A DNA stretch of 64,000 nt, taken from contig JAQSDB010000003.1 in NCBI GenBank assembly GCA_029945725.1, positions 251,842 to 315,841 of the forward strand, given 5' to 3'. Shown piece after piece: positions 18,533 through 27,432 of this stretch. The notes under the pieces are model-generated. The model worked only from the letters and a program-made list of their open reading frames with translations. It was not told the origin of the DNA and made no database searches. Numbering within the stretch: position 1 is the stretch's first letter; every line of letters starts with the position of its first letter. This stretch comes from a bacterium. Lineage in GTDB: Bacteria > Pseudomonadota > Gammaproteobacteria > Pseudomonadales > Moraxellaceae. A program made the position numbers and the translations under genes.

Positions 18533-19606
18533 TTATCCTAGCAACTCACCCTGCCCTTGAATAGCCTGCCATTGCTGCATCAGGAAGCAGGGAATGCGCT
18601 CCTCCAGATAGTAGCGCGGCGCCCTTGGCGTGCCGCCCTCAATAAAGCCGACATGGCCGCCGCGATGGCATAACTCGAAATGCACACTGGAGGAAAGCTC
18701 GGCGGCGCCCGGCAAAACAGCCGGCACCATAAAGGGATCGTCACGGGACTGGATGACCAGCGTCGGGGTGGTGATGTGCGCGAGAAACTGGCGCGAACTG
18801 GCGCGCTGGTAATAGTCATGCACATCGTGGAAGCCATGCAGCGGCGCCATGATGTCGTTATCAAAGTGCCAGAAGGAGCGGAACGGCCCGCGCTTGAGCT
18901 GCTCACGCACACGGCTGGCTGCCGCGGCATGGCCTGAGGCTTCCAGATGCCGCATTTTTTCTTCCCAGTGCGCCGTCAGCGCGCCCATGAAGTGCTGGCG
19001 ATAAACACGGGAAAAGCCGCGATCCATTCGGTCCGAACACAGCGGCAACAGCAACGGCACCGATACCGCCACCCCGGCAAACGCCAGATCACTGCCCGGA
19101 TTTTCTCCCAGCAGCTTGAGGGTCATATTGCCACCCAGGGAATAACCGACGATGGCGCGCGGTGCCTGCGGATAGCGCTGCCGGACAAAGTCCAGCGCCA
19201 GCGCCAGATCATCGCTGGAGCCGGCATGATAGGCCCGGGGCAGATTATTCTGGCGGCCACTCGCGCCCCGGCAATTAAGCGCCACGCTCGCCCAGCCGCG
19301 CACCGACAGGGCGTGCTGCAGGCCCAGCACATAATGCGACTCACTCGATCCGGACAGCCCGTGCACGATCAGGACCAGCGGTTTTCCTTCATTCCAGTCC
19401 GGTGGTTTGTGCCAGTCGAGATCAATAAAGTCGCCATCATCCAGGGCCATGACCTCACGCTCGCGCAGAACCTGCGGCGGGCGCCGGAAGAAGTTGGAAA
19501 AGAGCGTCTGCGCATGGGCGTTGCGCAGCCACCATGCAGGCCGGAAAGGGCTGGGGAAAATGCCGGAAGGAAACGTGCCGGCAGCGGCATTACTGGACGA
19601 ACTCAT
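18533..19606 (-). CDS. yheT: YheT family alpha/beta hydrolase
   Basis: 357 residues. The start (SPFRPAWWLRNAHAQTLFSNF) is the typical YheT N-terminus. The hydrolase fold is seen in VLIVHGLSGSSESHYV (oxyanion region) and the nucleophile elbow GYSLGGN; the late GGHVGFIEGG gives the catalytic His. The family contains esterases of unknown natural substrate. Its ATG overlaps the rsmD stop by 4 nt, so translation is probably coupled. It is the last of four overlapping minus-strand genes. Confidence 0.9.
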   Translation of the reverse strand: MSSSSNAAAGTFPSGIFPSPFRPAWWLRNAHAQTLFSNFFRRPPQVLREREVMALDDGDFIDLDWHKPPDWNEGKPLVLIVHGLSGSSESHYVLGLQHALSVRGWASVALNCRGASGRQNNLPRAYHAGSSDDLALALDFVRQRYPQAPRAIVGYSLGGNMTLKLLGENPGSDLAFAGVAVSVPLLLPLCSDRMDRGFSRVYRQHFMGALTAHWEEKMRHLEASGHAAAASRVREQLKRGPFRSFWHFDNDIMAPLHGFHDVHDYYQRASSRQFLAHITTPTLVIQSRDDPFMVPAVLPGAAELSSSVHFELCHRGGHVGFIEGGTPRAPRYYLEERIPCFLMQQWQAIQGQGELLG

Positions 19607-20211
19607 GGCGCTCCTGCCGGGGAAACTGCATCAGGCTGATAACGCGCAAGGTAAGCATGTACCAGACCGGCGCGTGCCGTCTTCTGCACAACAAATACCG
19701 AAGGCAGTGCCAGCGCCGGCCACTCGCTTTCCGATTCAATATAAACGAAAGCATCGGGCTTCAATAACGACCGTGTCTGCAGGACGGTACAAATCTCCGG
19801 CAGCAGGGACTGGTGAAAAGGCGGATCAAGAAACACGCCATCAAAACCATCTGCCGGCTGCCATGCGGCCGGTATTTTCAAAAGAGACAATGCATCGCCC
19901 GCTATCAGTACGGCATCGGTCGCCTGCAGCTCTTGCGCCGCAGTCTGCAGCGCGAGGAATTGCGCGCGCTGCTTCTCCAGCATCACCACCTGTGCCGCGC
20001 CGCGTGACAGCGCCTCGAATCCCAGGGCGCCACTGCCGGCAAAGGCATCCAGACAGCGCGCGCCGTTGATTTCAAACTGCAGCCAGTTGAACAGGGTTTC
20101 ACGCACGCGATCCGGTGTCGGGCGCAGGCCTTCTGCATCCACAAAGCGGATACGCCGGCTGCGCCACTTGCCGCCGACGATCCTCAGTAAATTACTGGCT
20201 CCACGACTCAC
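19603..20211 (-). CDS. rsmD: 16S rRNA (guanine966-N2)-methyltransferase
   Basis: 202 residues. It methylates G966 of 16S rRNA in the assembled 30S subunit. Seen: the N-terminal LRIVGGKWRSRRIRF, the RPTPDRVRETLFNWL signature, the SAM-binding LDAFAGSGALGFEALSRGA and the catalytic FLDPPF motif. It overlaps both the upstream M16 gene and downstream yheT by 4 nt. In many gammaproteobacteria rsmD lies beside ftsY, as here once the M16 pair is passed. Confidence 0.95.
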   Translation of the reverse strand: MSRGASNLLRIVGGKWRSRRIRFVDAEGLRPTPDRVRETLFNWLQFEINGARCLDAFAGSGALGFEALSRGAAQVVMLEKQRAQFLALQTAAQELQATDAVLIAGDALSLLKIPAAWQPADGFDGVFLDPPFHQSLLPEICTVLQTRSLLKPDAFVYIESESEWPALALPSVFVVQKTARAGLVHAYLARYQPDAVSPAGAP

Positions 20212-21605
20212 GGCTTGCCCTTCCCCACCGTGACAACCACCATGCGATCCGGATTGATATGGCGCTGCATGGCGCTGCGAACTTCCTCCGGCGTAACCGC
20301 CTGAATGCGTGCTACATACTGATCCAGATAATCCAGTGGCAACTGATAAAATCCTATGGCGCCCAGATAACCGACAATGCTGGCGTTGCTGGAAGTCGAC
20401 AAGGGAAAGCCGCGAACAATATTGGCCTTGGCCTCACGCACGGCATCCGCATCAGGGCCTCGACGCACAAAATCACTCAACACCTGGCGCGTGATTTTCA
20501 GTGCCTCAGCCGTTTGATCCGAGCGCGTGGACAGCGTGATGGTAAAAGGTCCTTCGACACGCATGGGCGAAAATCCGGAATACACACCGTAGGTCAGCCC
20601 GCGCTTCTGACGAATCTCGGTCATCAGCTGTGAGGTAAAAGCGCCGCCACCGAGAATCTCGTTACCTACCGTCAGCGCATAATTATCCGGGTCGCCGTAA
20701 CGAATGCCGGGAACACCCAGCATGATGTGGGTTTGCTGGGAAGGAAATTCCTGATGCAGCTGTCTGGCTTTTGCCAGAGGGACAACCGCCGGCAAGGTCT
20801 CAGCCGGTGCGCCCGCCGGCAGCTCCCGGCTTACGCGCTCGGCAACCGCCTCGGCCTCTTCCCGCGACAAGGCACCGACCATGGCAATGGTCAGATTGCG
20901 CGCTACGTAAAAGCGCTGATGGAACGCCTGCAAATCCTCGCGCCGGATTTTTGCCAGCGTCTGCCGCGTTCCTGTTGGTGGCTGTGCATAGGGATGCGCA
21001 CCGTAAAGCGCCTTGTAGAAGTTCAGGCTGGCAAGGGCAGAAGGTGATTGCTCCTTTTGCTGCAGACCGATCTCGTTGTCCTGCCGGATGCGCGCAAAAG
21101 CGGCTTCCGGAAACTGCGGGTGCGCCAGCACGTCGGCAAAGACTTCGAGGGCGGGATCACGAAAAGCCGCATCACTCAACACGCGTAATTCAACCACCGC
21201 CATGTCGCGGTGCGAACTTGCAGAATAACTGGCACCCGCCATTTCAAAGGCATTGGCGATGGCTGAGGTGTCTCGCGTCAGCGTACCCTCGTCGAGCATG
21301 TGACTCACCGTGCTCGCCAAACCACCCAGCGCACCATCGCGTGCACCACCGGCATCAAATACCAGGCGCAAATCCACCATGGGCAATTCACGGGCGGCGA
21401 CAAAATAAACCCGCGCGCCATTTTTCGTGGCCCAGTGCTGAATCGGCACGGCTCGGCGCAACTCGGGATTGGCCGGTATTTGTTGCAAGCTCTCCAGCCG
21501 GCCCAGTGATGTCACAGGCCCGGGCGCCACCACGGCACCTTCATGACCGGCCCGCGCCACCCCCGACATGCCCAGCACCAGCACAACACCAAGAAAAACC
21601 TTCAT
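20208..21605 (-). CDS. M16 peptidase-like subunit lacking the zinc motif
   Basis: 465 residues from the ATG at 21605, which begins a signal peptide (MKVFLGVVLVLGMSGVARA). The family fold is clear, for example GGGAFTSQLMTEIRQKRGLTYGVYSGF in the C-terminal half. At the position of the HxxEH zinc site the sequence is TVSHMLDEGTLTRD, so the second metal-binding His and catalytic Glu arrangement is lost. Such proteins pair with an active partner, here the overlapping upstream gene, like the two subunits of mitochondrial processing peptidase. A periplasmic location is inferred. The open frame extends to 21719, but that part is antisense-like and overlaps its partner. Confidence 0.88.
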   Translation of the reverse strand: MKVFLGVVLVLGMSGVARAGHEGAVVAPGPVTSLGRLESLQQIPANPELRRAVPIQHWATKNGARVYFVAARELPMVDLRLVFDAGGARDGALGGLASTVSHMLDEGTLTRDTSAIANAFEMAGASYSASSHRDMAVVELRVLSDAAFRDPALEVFADVLAHPQFPEAAFARIRQDNEIGLQQKEQSPSALASLNFYKALYGAHPYAQPPTGTRQTLAKIRREDLQAFHQRFYVARNLTIAMVGALSREEAEAVAERVSRELPAGAPAETLPAVVPLAKARQLHQEFPSQQTHIMLGVPGIRYGDPDNYALTVGNEILGGGAFTSQLMTEIRQKRGLTYGVYSGFSPMRVEGPFTITLSTRSDQTAEALKITRQVLSDFVRRGPDADAVREAKANIVRGFPLSTSSNASIVGYLGAIGFYQLPLDYLDQYVARIQAVTPEEVRSAMQRHINPDRMVVVTVGKGKP

Positions 21606-22939
21606 GGCGTGATCTCCGTTGGCAGCAGTCGCAAAACCGTGCGCCGCACGGGCACGAGATATTTTATGGCCACCGCATGCACCGCATCCGGCGTCACTGC
21701 CTGCAGCGACGACGGCCACTCATCGGCGGTTTTCCAGGGCAGGCCCACGCTCTCGAGACGGCCAATGCTGTTGGCCTGTTCCTGCAGGGAGTCGCGCTCG
21801 AACACGTCACTGGAGAGAAAACCGGCATAAACCCGCTTGAGCTCATTTGCTTCGATTTTTTCCGTCTTCAGCTTTTCAACTTCTGCCAGCACCGCCGCCT
21901 CCAGCTCGGCCAGTGTGTGCCCCGGCGCCGGCACGGCCCGCACCATGAACAGGGAATCACCCCGGGAAAACGCGTCATAGCCGGACGCCACGGCCACCGC
22001 CACGCGCTGCTCGCGCACCAGCCGCGTTTCCAGCCGGGCGCTGATGCCCTCATCAAGAACCCCCATCAGCATGCGCAGGGCCTCTGCCTCGCCAGGCTGG
22101 CCGGTATTGCGTGAAGGCACGTTAAAGCCGACATAAAGGGCCGGCACCTTGCCGGGCAGATTCAGCGTCATGCTGCGCTCGCCAGGCTCCGGCAATTCGC
22201 GCGGCAACTGCACCAGAGGCAGGGGATGCGCCGGAATGGCGGCAAAATACTGGTCTGCCAGCTTCTTCACCTGCAGCGGATCAACGTCACCCGCGACCAC
22301 CAGCGTGGCATTGTTGGGGGCATACCAGGTTTCGTACCAGTGCCGCAGGTCTTCAACCTTCATGGTCTGCAAGTCCCGCATCCAGCCCACGGTAGGAATG
22401 CGACTGGGACTGGTCAGCCAGGCGAGCGTTGAAAAGCGTTCCATCGCCAGCGCCTGGGGATTGTCATCCGTGCGCAGACGCCGCTCTTCCATGATCACGC
22501 GAATTTCCTGGGCAAAGTCTTCCGGCTTGAGCACCAGCCCGTGCATGCGGTCCGCCTCCAGTTCCAGCGCCAGGGGCAGCTTGTCGGCGGTATAAACCTG
22601 GTAGTAGGCGGTGTAATCGTCCGTGGTAAAGGCGTTGTCCTCACCGCCGTAGAGCGCAACGATGCGCGAGAACTCACCCTCCGGCACCTTCTGCGTGCCC
22701 TTGAACATCATGTGCTCCAGCGCATGCGACATGCCGGTCAGCCCGTCAGGCTCGTAGCTGGAGCCAATCTTGTACCAGACCTGCACGACGACCGTTGGCG
22801 CCCGGTGATCCTCGCGCACCACCAGCTTGAGACCATTATCGAGATGAAACTCCGAGGTCAGGGAAGCCGGACTTGCCTGTACGGACAGGGCAAGCAGGCT
22901 CCCTATAAAAGCAAGCAGATACAAACAGCGATGGCGCAT
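21602..22939 (-). CDS. M16 zinc peptidase, active subunit
   Basis: 445 residues. A signal peptide (MRHRCLYLLAFIGSLLALSVQA) precedes the peptidase. The inverted zinc motif is intact: HALEHMMFKGT, with the distal Glu in ELEADRM, about 75 residues later. It probably degrades peptides in the periplasm together with the inactive partner encoded downstream, which overlaps it by 4 nt. A TTG codon at 22972 could add 11 residues, but the ATG at 22939 gives the better signal peptide. Divergent from ftsY, as in Pseudomonas. Confidence 0.9.
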   Translation of the reverse strand: MRHRCLYLLAFIGSLLALSVQASPASLTSEFHLDNGLKLVVREDHRAPTVVVQVWYKIGSSYEPDGLTGMSHALEHMMFKGTQKVPEGEFSRIVALYGGEDNAFTTDDYTAYYQVYTADKLPLALELEADRMHGLVLKPEDFAQEIRVIMEERRLRTDDNPQALAMERFSTLAWLTSPSRIPTVGWMRDLQTMKVEDLRHWYETWYAPNNATLVVAGDVDPLQVKKLADQYFAAIPAHPLPLVQLPRELPEPGERSMTLNLPGKVPALYVGFNVPSRNTGQPGEAEALRMLMGVLDEGISARLETRLVREQRVAVAVASGYDAFSRGDSLFMVRAVPAPGHTLAELEAAVLAEVEKLKTEKIEANELKRVYAGFLSSDVFERDSLQEQANSIGRLESVGLPWKTADEWPSSLQAVTPDAVHAVAIKYLVPVRRTVLRLLPTEITP

Positions 22940-23091
22940 GCCGGCTCCCGACAAGAATCTTGCAGACAGCAACGGCGTACAGGTTCTGGGCCGTCACAAA
23001 GAGGTGGTAGGATAGCCCATCGCGCCAGCCGGCTGCATGAGCCATGCCGGCCTCATTGTGTTGTATTCCTGTCTATTGTTTTTGATCACTC

Positions 23092-24204
23092 ATGTCCGAC
23101 TCAAACGCTCCCGATAATGCCACCCCGCCGGAAAAAGGCCTGGGCCAGTCCATGAAAAGCTGGTTCGCGCGCAAGCCTGCCGACGCCGCGACTACCGGCA
23201 ATGCCGGGACAGAACCTGTCGCTTCCGGCGTGGCGGTTCCAGCGCCAGCCCCCGCCGCAGTGCCCTCTGGTGGTGAAGAAGGCGGCAGTTTCCTGCAGCG
23301 CATGAAAACCGGGCTGTCGCGCACGCGCAGCTCCTTCAGCAACGGCATGGCGACCCTGCTGATTGGCGCCAAGGAAATTGATGACGAGCTGCTCGAGGAT
23401 ATCGAGACGCAAATGCTGGTCGCGGACATCGGCATCGATGCCACCCGCCGCATCATTGACGCCCTCACCGAACGCGTCGCCCGCCATGAGCTCACGCACT
23501 CCAACGCCCTCTACAAGGCGCTGCAGCATGAGCTCGCCGAACTGCTGGCACCGCAAGTCGCACCGCTGGTGATTGATACGACGAAAAAGCCCTTTGTCAT
23601 CCTCATGGTCGGCGTGAACGGGGTGGGAAAAACCACCACCATCGGCAAGATGGCCAAGCGCTTCCAGAAAGAAGGCCGCAGCGTCATGCTGGCGGCAGGT
23701 GATACCTTTCGTGCCGCGGCCGTTGAGCAGCTCACGGTATGGGGCGAGCGCAACAATGTTCCGGTGATTGCCCAGGCGGCGAACGCCGATTCGGCCTCCG
23801 TCATTTTTGATGCCCTCTCCAGCGCAAAGGCCAGGAACATTGATGTACTGATTGCCGATACGGCCGGTCGCCTGCACACCAAAACCCATCTCATGGAAGA
23901 GCTGAAGAAGGTCCTGCGCGTGATGCAGAAGATTGATCCGACGGCGCCGCATGAAATCATGCTGGTGGTCGATGCCGGCACCGGCCAGAACGCCCTGTCG
24001 CAGGTTCAGGAGTTTGACCAGGCCGTAGGCCTGACCGGCCTGACGATCACCAAGCTCGATGGCACGGCCAAGGGCGGCGTGCTCTTCAATATTGCCAGTC
24101 GCAGCAAGGTTCCCATCCGCTTTATTGGCGTTGGTGAAAAGATTGATGACCTCCGTCCCTTTGAGGCCCATGAATTTGTCGCCGCCCTTTTCGATCAGGA
24201 ATAG
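23092..24204 (+). CDS. ftsY: Signal recognition particle receptor FtsY
   Basis: 370 residues; the GTPase that docks SRP-ribosome complexes at the membrane. The first 75 residues are a variable Ala/Pro-rich acidic domain with an amphipathic MKSWFARK patch. The NG domain follows: G1 GVNGVGKTTTIGKMA, then GDTFRAAAVEQL, G3 DTAGRLHTK, and G4 TKLDGTAKGG, ending in GEKIDDLRPFEAHEFV. It heads the ftsY-ftsE-ftsX-rpoH cluster found in many gammaproteobacteria. Confidence 0.97.
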   Translation: MSDSNAPDNATPPEKGLGQSMKSWFARKPADAATTGNAGTEPVASGVAVPAPAPAAVPSGGEEGGSFLQRMKTGLSRTRSSFSNGMATLLIGAKEIDDELLEDIETQMLVADIGIDATRRIIDALTERVARHELTHSNALYKALQHELAELLAPQVAPLVIDTTKKPFVILMVGVNGVGKTTTIGKMAKRFQKEGRSVMLAAGDTFRAAAVEQLTVWGERNNVPVIAQAANADSASVIFDALSSAKARNIDVLIADTAGRLHTKTHLMEELKKVLRVMQKIDPTAPHEIMLVVDAGTGQNALSQVQEFDQAVGLTGLTITKLDGTAKGGVLFNIASRSKVPIRFIGVGEKIDDLRPFEAHEFVAALFDQE

Positions 24205-24328
24205 CCTCACCGCCACGGCAGGGCATTGCCCTGTCGCCGGTGACAGCTCATCCTGACCATGGAAGCGCGCTTTACGGTTTTATGTGTGCGGGTACCCGCA
24301 GCAACATGACATTCAAAGACAAGAAACG

Positions 24329-24991
24329 ATGATTGTTTTCAGCAACGTAAGCAAAACCTACCCCTCCGGTTTCGAGGCGCTGAAGCAGGTCAGCTTCACG
24401 CTCAGGACCGGTGAAATGGCTTTTCTCACCGGGCACTCGGGCGCCGGCAAATCCACCCTGCTGAAACTGCTCCTGCTGACCGAGCGCGCCAGCCAGGGCC
24501 GTGTCGACGTCAATGACCTGGATTACAGCAAGCTCAAAGGCCGCGCCATCGCCCATGCCCGCCGCCACATCGGCATGGTGTACCAGGACCACAACCTGCT
24601 CAATGACCGCAGCGTTTACGACAACGTCGCCCTGCCCCTCATCATCAACGGCCTGGATGCACGCGACATTCCCCGCCGTGTGCATGCTGCACTGGACATG
24701 GTCGGCCTCAGCCACCGCGCCAAAGCCTCTCCGGTGACCCTGTCGGGCGGCGAACAGCAGCGTGTCGGCATTGCCCGCGCCGTGGTCAGCAAGCCGTCTC
24801 TGCTGCTGGCCGACGAACCCACCGGCAATCTCGATCCCGATCTTGCGGCCAGTGTGATGAATATTTTTGAAGAACTGTCTTCGGTAGGCGTCAGCATTCT
24901 CATCGCCACCCATGATCTGCCGCTGATTGCCCGCTATCACCACCGCGTGCTGACCTTGCGCGACGGGCGCCTGACGGGAGACCAGCCATGA
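24329..24991 (+). CDS. ftsE: Cell division ATP-binding protein FtsE
   Basis: 220 residues; ABC ATPase that with FtsX regulates septal peptidoglycan hydrolysis. The ATG at 24329 gives the conserved start MIVFSNVSKTYPSGFEAL. Motifs: Walker A GHSGAGKST, Q-loop VYQDHNLL, signature LSGGEQQR, Walker B LLLADEPTGNLD, and the switch His in ATHD. It overlaps ftsX by 4 nt. The 124-nt gap after ftsY contains an imperfect hairpin (24206-24243). Confidence 0.96.
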   Translation: MIVFSNVSKTYPSGFEALKQVSFTLRTGEMAFLTGHSGAGKSTLLKLLLLTERASQGRVDVNDLDYSKLKGRAIAHARRHIGMVYQDHNLLNDRSVYDNVALPLIINGLDARDIPRRVHAALDMVGLSHRAKASPVTLSGGEQQRVGIARAVVSKPSLLLADEPTGNLDPDLAASVMNIFEELSSVGVSILIATHDLPLIARYHHRVLTLRDGRLTGDQP

Positions 24992-25935
24992 GCGGTGCGC
25001 GCAAGTCACGCCCCACCACGGCCAGCATTCTGGCGCACTGGCGCGCCCATCATGGTCGCGAAGCCCGCGACAGCCTGCGCCGCTTTGCCAGCACTCCCGT
25101 TTCCGCCACCCTGACCGTGCTCGTTGTGGCCCTGGCACTGTCGCTGCCCGTCTCGCTTCTTTTGCTGCTGGGCAATGCCGGACGCCTGACCACCAGCTGG
25201 GACGGGCAGGCACAGGTTTCACTGTATTTGCGCAGTGACGTGAGCACGGAAAAACAGAATGCCCTGCAAAAAGAGCTGGGAGCCCGCAAGGAGGTTTCGC
25301 GGGCCAGACTGATTACCCCGGCACTGGCACTCGACGAGTTTCGCCAGCTTTCCGGTTACGGCGAAGCCCTCAACCTGCTGGACAGCAACCCGTTGCCTGC
25401 CGTGATTGTCATCCAGCCCGCCGATATCCGTCCGGACAGTGTCAAGCAGCTGCGTGATGCGCTCGCAGGCTTGCCTGAAGTGGAAGCGGCCGATATCGAC
25501 CTGGCCTGGGTGCAGCGCCTGGCGGCCATCCTCAAGGTGGGTCAACGCCTGCTGCTGGCCCTGGCAGGCGCCCTTGCGGCTACCGTGCTGCTGGTGATCG
25601 GCAATACCATCCGTCTTGATTTCGAATCGCGCAAGGAAGAAGTGCAGGTACTCAAGCTGCTGGGGGCTACCGACGCTTTTGTCCGCCGCCCCTTCCTTTA
25701 CAGCGGCTTGTGGACAGGCCTGGCCGGCGGGCTGCTGGCCTGCCTGATGGTGGCAGCCTTCTTCCTCTGGCTGGACGGCCCCGTCAGCGAGCTGGCAAAG
25801 CTCTATAGCAGCACCTTCCGGCTCAACGGCCTGAATGCCCTCGACGTTCTTGTCCTGCTGGCGGCCAGCACCCTGCTGGGTATCAGCGGGGCCTGGCTGG
25901 CCGTCAACCGTCACCTCAAGGCCATGGAACCCTGA
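24988..25935 (+). CDS. ftsX: Cell division protein FtsX
   Basis: 315 residues; four membrane helices (about 45-70, 190-213, 240-262 and 285-308) with a large periplasmic loop after the first helix that in E. coli contacts the amidase activator EnvC. The conserved cytoplasmic-side stretch FESRKEEVQVLKLLGATDAFVRRPFL is the coupling region for FtsE. It overlaps ftsE by 4 nt, so the pair is translationally coupled. Confidence 0.95.
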   Translation: MSGARKSRPTTASILAHWRAHHGREARDSLRRFASTPVSATLTVLVVALALSLPVSLLLLLGNAGRLTTSWDGQAQVSLYLRSDVSTEKQNALQKELGARKEVSRARLITPALALDEFRQLSGYGEALNLLDSNPLPAVIVIQPADIRPDSVKQLRDALAGLPEVEAADIDLAWVQRLAAILKVGQRLLLALAGALAATVLLVIGNTIRLDFESRKEEVQVLKLLGATDAFVRRPFLYSGLWTGLAGGLLACLMVAAFFLWLDGPVSELAKLYSSTFRLNGLNALDVLVLLAASTLLGISGAWLAVNRHLKAMEP

Positions 25936-26034
25936 GCTGAAGCCCTGATTCCGGCACGGCGCAACGGGTCTGCCGCCTGATCGCCCGTGCCGGCCTCGTT
26001 ACAAAACCCAAGCAAAAGCCCCGGATACCCCCCT

Positions 26035-26061
26035 TTAGCACTCTCCCCCTGCGGGTGCTAA
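26035..26061. promoter_or_regulatory. CIRCE-type operator (HrcA site) upstream of rpoH
   Basis: TTAGCACTC (26035-26043), nine bases, then GGGTGCTAA (26053-26061). The CIRCE consensus is TTAGCACTC-N9-GAGTGCTAA, so 17 of 18 positions match and the spacer is exact. It lies 39 nt upstream of the chosen rpoH ATG. HrcA binds such sites and represses transcription until heat shock titrates its GroEL-dependent folding. The hrcA gene is not in this window. Confidence 0.82.
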
Positions 26062-26100
26062 TATCCGTGCATGCCCAATCCCCCTTGTAACGGAGTCTCC

Positions 26101-26958
26101 ATGATGAACAGCCCGCTCGTGCCGGTTGCCTTGTCGGTCCCCGGGATCAATCTGGGTGCCTATATCACCAATGTGAACAGCATTCCCGTGCTGTCGCCCG
26201 AGAACGAACGCGCTCTCGCCACCCGCTACTTTGAAGAAGAAGACGTTGATGCCGCACGCCAGCTGGTGCTCGCCCACCTGCGCTTTGTCGTGCATATCGC
26301 CAAGAGCTACGGCGGCTACGGCCTGCCGCAGGCGGATCTGATCCAGGAAGGCAATGTCGGCCTGATGAAGGCCGTGAAGCGCTTTGACCCGCGCATGGGC
26401 GTGCGTCTGGTGTCGTTTGCCGTGCACTGGATCAAGGCCGAGATTCACGAATACGTGATCAAGAACTGGCGCATCGTGAAAGTCGCCACCACCAAGGCCC
26501 AGCGCAAGCTGTTCTTCAACCTGCGCAGCAAGAAGAAAGGCAGCGGCCGCCTGACGGTTGCAGAAGCCCAGAGCATTGCCAGCGATCTCAACGTCACGCC
26601 TGACCAGGTGATCGAGATGGAAGGCCGCCTCTACTCCTACGACGCCTCTTTTGATGCATCTCCGGATGATGACGAAGAACGCGCGGGTACGGCACCGGCC
26701 TACTATCTGGAAGACAATCGCTACGACCCCGCCGTGCAACTGGAAGAAGCCGACTGGGAAGCCGACTCGACCGAGCGCCTGATGGATGCCATGGGCCAGC
26801 TCGATGCACGCAGCAAGAACATTCTTGCCCGTCGCTGGCTGGCAGAAGACAAGGCCACGCTGCATGAGCTGGCGGCTGAATACGGCGTCTCTGCAGAACG
26901 TATCCGCCAGCTGGAAAAAAACGCCATGGAGAAGATCAAGGCCTCGCTCACTGCCTGA
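26101..26958 (+). CDS. rpoH: RNA polymerase heat-shock sigma factor RpoH (sigma-32)
   Basis: 285 residues from the ATG at 26101 (GGAGT upstream). It directs RNA polymerase to heat-shock promoters. Region 2 is seen in LAHLRFVVHIAKSYGGYGLP and LIQEGNVGLMKAVKRFDP, the RpoH box is QRKLFFNLR (residues 134-142), and region 4.2 is TLHELAAEYGVSAERIRQLE. A second ATG follows directly at 26104. It ends the ftsYEX-rpoH block and is preceded by a CIRCE-like operator, so HrcA control of sigma-32 is likely here. Confidence 0.97.
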   Translation: MMNSPLVPVALSVPGINLGAYITNVNSIPVLSPENERALATRYFEEEDVDAARQLVLAHLRFVVHIAKSYGGYGLPQADLIQEGNVGLMKAVKRFDPRMGVRLVSFAVHWIKAEIHEYVIKNWRIVKVATTKAQRKLFFNLRSKKKGSGRLTVAEAQSIASDLNVTPDQVIEMEGRLYSYDASFDASPDDDEERAGTAPAYYLEDNRYDPAVQLEEADWEADSTERLMDAMGQLDARSKNILARRWLAEDKATLHELAAEYGVSAERIRQLEKNAMEKIKASLTA

Positions 26959-27055
26959 CTTCAACCGCGCAGATCGCTACACTGACGCCGCGCCCTGCGC
27001 GGCGTTTTCTTTGCTGCTCTCCGGTCACCTCCGGCAGGAGAGAAGGAATCATCCC

Positions 27056-27430
27056 ATGCCCAATTTCATGTTTCTTGGCAGCCTCAACATGATGCTTGCC
27101 GTCATTCTCGGCGCTTTCGGTGCCCACGGCCTCAAGTCGCGTGTCACGCCCGAGCAGCTGGCCTGGTGGCATACCGGCGTTGAATATCACGTCTGGCACG
27201 CGCTCGGGCTCTTTGGCATCGGCGTGCTTCTGCTGAGCCAGCCTGCCCTCAATACGGCAAAACCGGCCGGCTGGTTGCTGCAGGCCGGCATCGTGATATT
27301 TTCCGGCTCCCTCTATGCGATGACGCTGGGCGCGCCGCGCTGGTTCGGCGCCATCACACCCGTCGGCGGCCTCGCCTTTATCGCCGGCTGGGCCATGCTC
27401 GCCTTCGCCAGCCTCAAGCTCGGGCACTGA
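27056..27430 (+). CDS. DUF423 membrane protein (YgdD family)
   Basis: 124 residues, four predicted membrane segments. The conserved N-terminus is seen (LNMMLAVILGAFGAHGLK), followed by WHTGVEYHVWHALGLFGIG and the final GGLAFIAGWAMLAFASL. The family is widespread and its function is unknown. The ATG at 27056 has AGGAGAGAAGG upstream. It ends 2 nt before thiS, probably in the same transcript. Confidence 0.9.
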   Translation: MPNFMFLGSLNMMLAVILGAFGAHGLKSRVTPEQLAWWHTGVEYHVWHALGLFGIGVLLLSQPALNTAKPAGWLLQAGIVIFSGSLYAMTLGAPRWFGAITPVGGLAFIAGWAMLAFASLKLGH

Positions 27431-27432
27431 CC

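Noticed and set aside
20771-22114. 447-codon plus-strand open frame over the M16 genes
   Set aside because: His/Arg/Pro-rich shadow of two overlapping peptidase genes.
23101-24216. 371-codon open frame antisense to ftsY
   Set aside because: FtsY motifs are unambiguous on the plus strand; the antisense frame lacks any signature.
24206-24243. Imperfect hairpin between ftsY and ftsE as a terminator
   Set aside because: Mismatched stem and no T tract; noted only within the ftsE entry.
25951-25993. Inverted repeat CCGGCACGG...CCGTGCCGG after ftsX as terminator
   Set aside because: The loop is 25 nt and no T tract follows; too weak to call.
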